From Stutzerimonas stutzeri (lineage in GTDB: Bacteria > Pseudomonadota > Gammaproteobacteria > Pseudomonadales > Pseudomonadaceae): a stretch of DNA of 64,000 nt. The stretch spans positions 434,001 through 498,000 of the forward strand of contig CP077641.1 in the NCBI GenBank assembly GCA_019056435.1. Direction: 5' to 3'. Below the pieces are notes generated by a model that was not told where the DNA came from, did no database searches, and was given only the letters and a program-made list of their open reading frames with translations. The translations under genes were made by a program, and so were the position numbers. The number at the start of each line of letters is the position of its first letter. Positions within the stretch are counted from its first letter, which is position 1. Positions 59,246 to 64,000 of this stretch are shown one piece after another.

Positions 59246-59680
59246 TTAGTCCTCGAACTTACCGCCAGCTGCTTCGATAGCCGCACGCGCACCCTTGGTG
59301 GCGGCGATACCCTTGAGGGTTACCGCTCGACCAACCTCACCGGACAGCATGACCTTGACACGCTGTACGTTCTGGTTGATCAGATTGGCGTCCTTCAGGC
59401 TCTGCACAGTTACGACGTCGCCTTCGACCTTGGCCAGCTCGGACGTCCGGACTTCGGCACGATCCATGGCTTTCAGGGAAACGAAGCCGAACTTCGGCAG
59501 CCGACGATGCAGCGGCTGCTGACCGCCCTCGAAACCGGGCGCGATCTTGCCGCCGGAACGCGACGTCTGACCTTTATGGCCGCGACCACCGGTCTTGCCG
59601 AGGCCGCTACCGATGCCACGACCGGGACGCAGCTTTTCGCGACGAGCACCAGGCGCGGAACGTAGATCGTTCAGTTGCAT
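59246..59680 (-). CDS. rplO: 50S ribosomal protein L15
   Basis: The 144-aa protein starts [20 protein letters not shown] and has the Gly-rich [17 protein letters not shown] region, as in all L15 proteins. It is in the spc operon, 3 bp below rpmD. Confidence 0.98.
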   Translation of the reverse strand: MQLNDLRSAPGARREKLRPGRGIGSGLGKTGGRGHKGQTSRSGGKIAPGFEGGQQPLHRRLPKFGFVSLKAMDRAEVRTSELAKVEGDVVTVQSLKDANLINQNVQRVKVMLSGEVGRAVTLKGIAATKGARAAIEAAGGKFED

Positions 59681-59683
59681 GGC

Positions 59684-59863
59684 TTAGCCCTCCACACGGA
59701 GCATGTAGTAAGCCTTGTTGATCATGCCGCGATTCTCAGGCGTATCCTGAACCTCGACGGTGTGACCAATGCGACGCAGGCCAAGACCCTTGACGCAAAG
59801 CTTGTGATTAGGAATACGACCGCTGACGCTCTTGATCAGCGTGACCTTGACGGTATTTGCCAT
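59684..59863 (-). CDS. rpmD: 50S ribosomal protein L30
   Basis: The 59-aa protein starts [20 protein letters not shown] and ends in [13 protein letters not shown]. It is a standard short L30 in its usual place between rpsE and rplO. Confidence 0.97.
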   Translation of the reverse strand: MANTVKVTLIKSVSGRIPNHKLCVKGLGLRRIGHTVEVQDTPENRGMINKAYYMLRVEG

Positions 59864-59865
59864 GA

Positions 59866-60366
59866 TCAGGAAATCTCCTCGACGCTCTTGCCACGCTTAG
59901 CAGCGATCGACTCGGGCGACTGCATGGCTTTCAAACCCTTAAAGGTGGCATGCACCACATTCACAGGGTTAGTGGAGCCATAGCACTTAGCCAGAACGTT
60001 CTGCACCCCGGCGACTTCGAGGATCGCGCGCATGGCACCACCGGCAATCACACCGGTACCCTCGGATGCAGGCTGCATGTAGACCTTGGAAGCGCCATGC
60101 GCTGCCTTGGTCGCGTACTGCAGGGTGGAACCGTTCAGATCGACCTGGATCATGTTGCGGCGCGCCGCTTCCATGGCCTTCTGAATAGCAGCCGGGACCT
60201 CGCGAGACTTGCCGCGACCGAACCCAACACGGCCTTTCCCATCACCAACCACGGTCAGCGCCGTGAAGGTAAAGATACGACCACCTTTTACAGTCTTGGC
60301 GACGCGGTTAACTTGAACCAGCTTCTCAATGTAGCCTTCGTCGCGCTTTTGCTCGTTATATGCCAT
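59866..60366 (-). CDS. rpsE: 30S ribosomal protein S5
   Basis: The 166-aa protein has the S5 RNA-binding fold ([33 protein letters not shown]) and ends [12 protein letters not shown]. Residues near the VKGGR loop affect spectinomycin sensitivity in other bacteria; nothing unusual is seen. Confidence 0.98.
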   Translation of the reverse strand: MAYNEQKRDEGYIEKLVQVNRVAKTVKGGRIFTFTALTVVGDGKGRVGFGRGKSREVPAAIQKAMEAARRNMIQVDLNGSTLQYATKAAHGASKVYMQPASEGTGVIAGGAMRAILEVAGVQNVLAKCYGSTNPVNVVHATFKGLKAMQSPESIAAKRGKSVEEIS

Positions 60367-60369
60367 AAC

Positions 60370-60720
60370 TTAGAACTCCAGCCCGCCTTCACGAGCAGCA
60401 TCAGCCAGTGCCTTGACACGACCATGGTACTTGAAGCCAGAACGGTCGAACGCCACTTGGGTGACACCTGCGGCTTTAGCCCGCTCAGCGACCAGCTGAC
60501 CAACCTTCTTGGCAGCGTCGACGTTGCCAGTGGCACCGCCGCGCAGTTCTTTGTCGAGCGTCGAGGCGCTGGCCAAGACCTTGCCGCCGTCGGCGGAGAG
60601 GACCTGGGCGTAGATGTGCTGGGAAGAGCGGTACACACACAGGCGTACGGTTTCCAGCTCGCGCATCTTCAGGCGTGCCTTGCGAGCGCGACGCAGACGA
60701 GTAACTTTCTTTACGCTCAT
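60370..60720 (-). CDS. rplR: 50S ribosomal protein L18
   Basis: The 116-aa protein starts [20 protein letters not shown] and has [20 protein letters not shown] near the end. It binds 5S rRNA. Confidence 0.98.
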   Translation of the reverse strand: MSVKKVTRLRRARKARLKMRELETVRLCVYRSSQHIYAQVLSADGGKVLASASTLDKELRGGATGNVDAAKKVGQLVAERAKAAGVTQVAFDRSGFKYHGRVKALADAAREGGLEF

Positions 60721-60730
60721 TTGCTATGCC

Positions 60731-61264
60731 CTACTTCTTCTTAGCTTCTTTACGACGAACCACTTCGTCCGAGTACCGCACGCCCTTGCCCTTGTACGGC
60801 TCGGGACGACGGAAATCACGAATCTCAGCGGCCACCTGACCAACCAGTTGCTTGTCGACACCCTTGATCAGGATATCGGTCTGACTGGGAGTTTCAGCGG
60901 TGACGCCTTGTGGCAGTTCATACTCGATGGGATGCGAGAAGCCGAGAGCCAGGGACAGCACTTGACCTTTGGCTTGCGCCTTGTAACCAACACCAACCAG
61001 CTGAAGCTTGCGCTCGAAGCCCTGGCTGACACCGATCACCATATTGTTGACCAGCGCACGAGTAGTGCCGGCCATCGCACGATTCTGCTGATCGCCATTG
61101 CGAGCAGCGAAACGCAGTTCGCCCGCCTCGTGAATCACTTCCACGGACGAATGAACGTTCAGCTCCAGAGCACCCTTGGCACCCTTTACCGAAAGCCGCT
61201 GACCGGACATGTTGAACTCAACACCAGCAGGCAGCTTGACGGGGTTCTTAGCAACGCGAGACAT
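60731..61264 (-). CDS. rplF: 50S ribosomal protein L6
   Basis: The 177-aa protein starts [20 protein letters not shown] and has two duplicated domains, with [20 protein letters not shown] near the end. Confidence 0.98.
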   Translation of the reverse strand: MSRVAKNPVKLPAGVEFNMSGQRLSVKGAKGALELNVHSSVEVIHEAGELRFAARNGDQQNRAMAGTTRALVNNMVIGVSQGFERKLQLVGVGYKAQAKGQVLSLALGFSHPIEYELPQGVTAETPSQTDILIKGVDKQLVGQVAAEIRDFRRPEPYKGKGVRYSDEVVRRKEAKKK

Positions 61265-61275
61265 GCTTATCCCCC

Positions 61276-61668
61276 TTAGAACACAGTGCAGAGCACTTCG
61301 CCGCCAACGCCGGCAGCACGAGCAGCACGATCAGTCATCACACCTTTATTGGTGGAAACGATCGAGACACCCAGCCCGCCGCGAACCTTCGGCAACTGAT
61401 CGACGGATTTGTACTGGCGAAGGCCAGGACGGCTTACACGCTTGAGCTCCTCGATGACCGGACGGCCTTCGAAATACTTAAGCTCGATGGACAGCTGCGG
61501 CTTGGCGTCGCTACTGACGTTGTATCCAGCGATATAGCCTTCACCCTGAAGAACGTTGGCTACTGCCACCTTCAGCGTAGAAGACGGCATGCTTACGACG
61601 GACTTTTCGGCCATCTGGGCATTACGGATACGAGTTAGCATGTCCGCTAACGGGTCCTGCATACTCAT
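61276..61668 (-). CDS. rpsH: 30S ribosomal protein S8
   Basis: The 130-aa protein starts [20 protein letters not shown] and ends [11 protein letters not shown]. In E. coli S8 represses the spc operon by binding its mRNA. Here the gene lies directly below a 185-bp gap with three hairpins. Confidence 0.98.
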   Translation of the reverse strand: MSMQDPLADMLTRIRNAQMAEKSVVSMPSSTLKVAVANVLQGEGYIAGYNVSSDAKPQLSIELKYFEGRPVIEELKRVSRPGLRQYKSVDQLPKVRGGLGVSIVSTNKGVMTDRAARAAGVGGEVLCTVF

Positions 61669-61690
61669 GGGCTCTTGGCTCCTAAAACAA

Positions 61691-61711
61691 AAAAATAAGC
61701 CCGCAAGGGCT
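61691..61711 (-). terminator. Rho-independent terminator-like hairpin above rpsH
   Basis: On the minus strand AGCCC and GGGCT with a 4-nt loop are followed by TTATTTTTTT. The structure lies within 25 bp of the rpsH start, inside the spc operon, so it could act as an attenuator. Confidence 0.65.
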
Positions 61712-61790
61712 CGTGTCGCCTATTGAGCGAGCGAACACCCACAGGCGTGGCTCTGGCGAGCCGGACATTCTAGAGACACACTAGAAACGA

Positions 61791-61814
61791 ATCAAGCCCC
61801 ATCTGGGGCTTGAT
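61791..61814. repeat. 10-bp perfect inverted repeat in the rpsN-rpsH gap
   Basis: ATCAAGCCCC and GGGGCTTGAT flank a 4-nt loop. On the minus strand it is followed by TCGTTTC, a weak U-run. Confidence 0.7.
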
Positions 61815-61824
61815 CGATAAGAGC

Positions 61825-61846
61825 AGGACGGCGCAAGCGCCGTCCT
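61825..61846. repeat. 10-bp perfect inverted repeat below rpsN
   Basis: AGGACGGCGC and GCGCCGTCCT flank a 2-nt loop and start 7 bp after the rpsN stop. It is the first of three hairpins in this gap. Confidence 0.7.
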
Positions 61847-61853
61847 ATCCTGG

Positions 61854-62159
61854 TTACCAGCTGGCCTTGACCAGACCCGGTACGTCACCACGCATCGCAG
61901 CCTGACGCAGCATGTTACGCGCAAGACCGAACTTGCGGTAAACACCATGCGGACGGCCGGTCAGACGGCAGCGGTTACGCAGACGCGAAGCGGCGGCGTC
62001 ACGCGGCTGCTTCTGCAATGCCACCTGAGCCTCCCAACGCGCCTCCGGAGACGATTCCGGGCTCGCGATGATCGCCTTCAGCGCGGCACGCTTCTGTGCA
62101 TATTTGGCAACCGTGCGCTGACGCTTCAGCTCGCGGTTCTTCATGCTTTGCTTAGCCAT
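61854..62159 (-). CDS. rpsN: 30S ribosomal protein S14
   Basis: The 101-aa protein starts [20 protein letters not shown] and has [20 protein letters not shown]. Length and the lack of a CxxC zinc ribbon show the long, zinc-free (C-) form. Start at 62159. Confidence 0.98.
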   Translation of the reverse strand: MAKQSMKNRELKRQRTVAKYAQKRAALKAIIASPESSPEARWEAQVALQKQPRDAAASRLRNRCRLTGRPHGVYRKFGLARNMLRQAAMRGDVPGLVKASW

Positions 62160-62172
62160 GTGCCTACTCCAA

Positions 62173-62712
62173 TCAGTTACGGAACGGGAAGTTGAAGGCA
62201 CGCAGCAATGCGCGACCTTCTTCATCCGTCCGAGCCGTGGTGGTCAGAGTGATATCCAGACCGCGGAGTGCATCGATTTTGTCGTAATCGATTTCCGGGA
62301 AGATGATCTGCTCCTTGACACCCATGCTGTAGTTCCCACGCCCGTCAAACGACTTGGCGTTCAGACCACGGAAGTCACGAACTCGCGGCAGCGAGATCGA
62401 GAGGAGGCGATCCAGGAACTCGTACATACAATCACTGCGCAGGGTGACCTTGACGCCGATCGGCCAGCCCTCGCGGACCTTGAAGCCCGCAATGGATTTC
62501 CGAGCGTGAGTCACGACGACCTTCTGGCCAGTGATCTTCTCGAGGTCAGCAACAGCGTTATCGATGATCTTCTTGTCACCGATTGCTTCGCCCAGCCCCA
62601 TGTTGAGGGTGATCTTGGTGATACGCGGAACTTCCATCACGTTGCCAAGCTGGAGTTCTTCCTTCAGCTTGGGCGCGATTTGCTTCCGATAAACTTCTTT
62701 TAGTCGTGCCAT
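62173..62712 (-). CDS. rplE: 50S ribosomal protein L5
   Basis: The 179-aa protein starts [20 protein letters not shown] and has [15 protein letters not shown] and the typical end [18 protein letters not shown]. It binds 5S rRNA. Confidence 0.98.
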   Translation of the reverse strand: MARLKEVYRKQIAPKLKEELQLGNVMEVPRITKITLNMGLGEAIGDKKIIDNAVADLEKITGQKVVVTHARKSIAGFKVREGWPIGVKVTLRSDCMYEFLDRLLSISLPRVRDFRGLNAKSFDGRGNYSMGVKEQIIFPEIDYDKIDALRGLDITLTTTARTDEEGRALLRAFNFPFRN

Positions 62713-62731
62713 GGTTATCTACCTAGCAGTC

Positions 62732-63046
62732 TCAAGCTTCAACCGGCTTTTGGGTCGACTTGAAGACACGAATTTTCTTGCCGTCTTCAACCTTGAACCC
62801 AACGCGATCAGCCTTGTTGGTTTCGCTGTTGAAGATAGCGACGTTAGAGGCGTGCAAAGGTGCCTCCTTCTCGACGATACCGCCCTGAACGCCCGACATC
62901 GGGTTCGGCTTGGTATGGCGCTTCACCAGATTGACCCCACCAACAACCAGACGGTCGTCAGCGAGCACCCGGAGCACCTTACCGCGCTTGCCCTTGTCCT
63001 TGCCGGCGATGACGATGATCTCGTCGTTGCGACGAATCTTTTGCAT
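62732..63046 (-). CDS. rplX: 50S ribosomal protein L24
   Basis: The 104-aa protein starts [20 protein letters not shown], the KOW motif of L24, and continues [19 protein letters not shown]. Length is normal. Confidence 0.98.
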   Translation of the reverse strand: MQKIRRNDEIIVIAGKDKGKRGKVLRVLADDRLVVGGVNLVKRHTKPNPMSGVQGGIVEKEAPLHASNVAIFNSETNKADRVGFKVEDGKKIRVFKSTQKPVEA

Positions 63047-63057
63047 GCGGCTTCTCC

Positions 63058-63426
63058 TTACAGCACTTCAGGCGCGAGCGATACGATCTTCATGAACTTC
63101 TCGGAACGAAGCTCACGCGTCACGGGCCCGAAAATACGAGTACCAATGGGCTCCTGCTTGTTGTTCAGCAGAACAGCAGCATTGCCGTCGAAGCGAATGA
63201 TGGAACCGTCCGGACGACGAACACCGTGCCGGGTGCGAACCACGACAGCCGTCATGACCTGGCCCTTCTTGACCTTGCCACGCGGAATTGCTTCCTTGAC
63301 GGTCACCTTGATGATGTCGCCGATGCCGGCATAACGGCGGTGCGAACCACCCAGGACCTTGATACACATGACGCGACGTGCGCCACTGTTGTCCGCCACA
63401 TCGAGCATGGATTGAGTCTGAATCAT
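63058..63426 (-). CDS. rplN: 50S ribosomal protein L14
   Basis: The 122-aa protein starts [20 protein letters not shown] and ends [12 protein letters not shown], both L14 signatures. It opens the spc operon. Confidence 0.98.
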   Translation of the reverse strand: MIQTQSMLDVADNSGARRVMCIKVLGGSHRRYAGIGDIIKVTVKEAIPRGKVKKGQVMTAVVVRTRHGVRRPDGSIIRFDGNAAVLLNNKQEPIGTRIFGPVTRELRSEKFMKIVSLAPEVL

Positions 63427-63449
63427 ATAATTTCTCCGACCCCTAGCCC

Positions 63450-63716
63450 TTAGACTTCGACGGCACGTTCGACGACGTCAACCAGCATCCAGCACTTGGT
63501 CTTCGCCATAGGGCGAGTCTCGCGAATGGTGACCTTGTCGCCAATACGGCACTGGTTGGTTTCGTCGTGCGCGTGCAGTTTGGTCGAACGCTTCACGTAT
63601 TTGCCGTAGATCGGGTGCTTGACGCGACGCTCGATCAGTACGGTGATGCTTTTGTCCATCTTGTCGCTGACGACACGGCCAGTCAGCGTGCGGACAGTCT
63701 TTTCAACTTCAGCCAT
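63450..63716 (-). CDS. rpsQ: 30S ribosomal protein S17
   Basis: The 88-aa protein from the ATG at 63716 starts [20 protein letters not shown] and has [20 protein letters not shown]. Two further in-frame codons upstream are not used, since the family starts here. It ends the S10 operon. Confidence 0.98.
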   Translation of the reverse strand: MAEVEKTVRTLTGRVVSDKMDKSITVLIERRVKHPIYGKYVKRSTKLHAHDETNQCRIGDKVTIRETRPMAKTKCWMLVDVVERAVEV

Positions 63717-63718
63717 GA

Positions 63719-63910
63719 TCACTTACCTGCCTGCTGGTTGAGCACAGTCTTGACACGAGCAATGTCGCGCTTGACTTGCGAGAGCAGGTGAGACTGCCCC
63801 AACTGGCCCGTTGCCTTCTGCATACGCAGATTGAACTGGTCGCGCAGCAGCTCGAGCAGTTGCTCGTTCAGCTGCTGGGCGGATTTTTCACGAAGCTCGC
63901 TCGCTTTCAT
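63719..63910 (-). CDS. rpmC: 50S ribosomal protein L29
   Basis: The 63-aa protein starts [20 protein letters not shown] and is wholly helical. Its ATG overlaps the rplP stop (TGATG), so translation is coupled. Confidence 0.97.
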   Translation of the reverse strand: MKASELREKSAQQLNEQLLELLRDQFNLRMQKATGQLGQSHLLSQVKRDIARVKTVLNQQAGK

Positions 63911-64000
63911 CACATCACCGTCCGCTTAACAAAGGAGGTGGCGAGCGGCAGCTTTGCAGCGGCCAAGGCAAAAGCCTCACGCGCCAGCTCTTCGGAAACA
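63910..64000 (-). CDS. rplP: 50S ribosomal protein L16, C-terminal part
   Basis: Only the last 30 codons lie in the window: [20 protein letters not shown] and FVKRTVM match the end of L16. The rest runs past position 64000. Confidence 0.93.
   Translation of the reverse strand, partial: VSEELAREAFALAAAKLPLATSFVKRTVM

Noticed and set aside
63931-63941. AAAGGAGGTGG, a perfect plus-strand Shine-Dalgarno sequence
   Set aside because: It lies inside rplP on the opposite strand and no plus-strand gene follows in the window.

Overview
The window is high-GC DNA from a Pseudomonas-type gammaproteobacterium, most likely the Stutzerimonas (P. stutzeri) group. The evidence is protein-level resemblance and gene order recalled from P. 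aeruginosa: fklB / DUF6482 / yqhA / Lon-like protease / ccpR, mscL to radA to mapZ, glyA next to a morA-like gene, zrgA-ABC-DUF3299 beside oprG, and ssb / MFS / uvrA / katA / rplQ-rpoA-spc. I could not run a search, so the species is an inference.

Layout. 1-6.5 kb: FKBP isomerase, small conserved genes, a Lon-like protease, a di-haem cytochrome c peroxidase with an Anr-like box, and mscL. 6.7-16.7 kb: DUF465, CopD-like, radA, mapZ (PilZ), a membrane methyltransferase-like gene, a cache-domain two-component pair, glyA and a PAS-GGDEF-EAL protein. 16.7-25.9 kb: ettA, the full siaABCD signalling operon, an fpr-type reductase, rlmG and an MFS transporter. 25.9-34.6 kb: a PaoABC-type molybdenum hydroxylase with XdhC and MocA, divergent from an NCS2 purine permease, then trmA and a decayed moeA remnant. 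34.6-37.0 kb: small envelope and metal-related genes and a zinc protease. 37.1-45.3 kb: two convergent operons, each with a Zur-like palindrome upstream. One is a ZrgA/ABC/DUF3299 zinc cluster. The other is a DUF3450-TtpC-ExbB-ExbD-TonB-TPR energy-transduction cluster. 45.5-54.6 kb: oprG/ompW with an Anr-like box, two sugar-epimerase-type genes, ssb, a YajR-like MFS gene, uvrA and katA. 54.8-64.0 kb: rplQ, rpoA and the alpha/spc ribosomal operons in reverse, ending inside rplP.

Two themes stand out. Cyclic-di-GMP signalling is dense (mapZ, the MorA-like protein, siaABCD). The 37-45 kb block looks like a zinc-starvation locus that pairs a periplasmic zinc/ABC module with its own TonB motor.

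Data quality matters here. At least 17 single-base indels, mostly in short homopolymers, break otherwise intact genes. They include rpoA (two) and rpsK (one), which are essential; correcting one base at each site restores exactly the family length. Most 'broken' genes in this window are therefore probably sequencing or assembly errors. The moeA remnant is the one credible real pseudogene.
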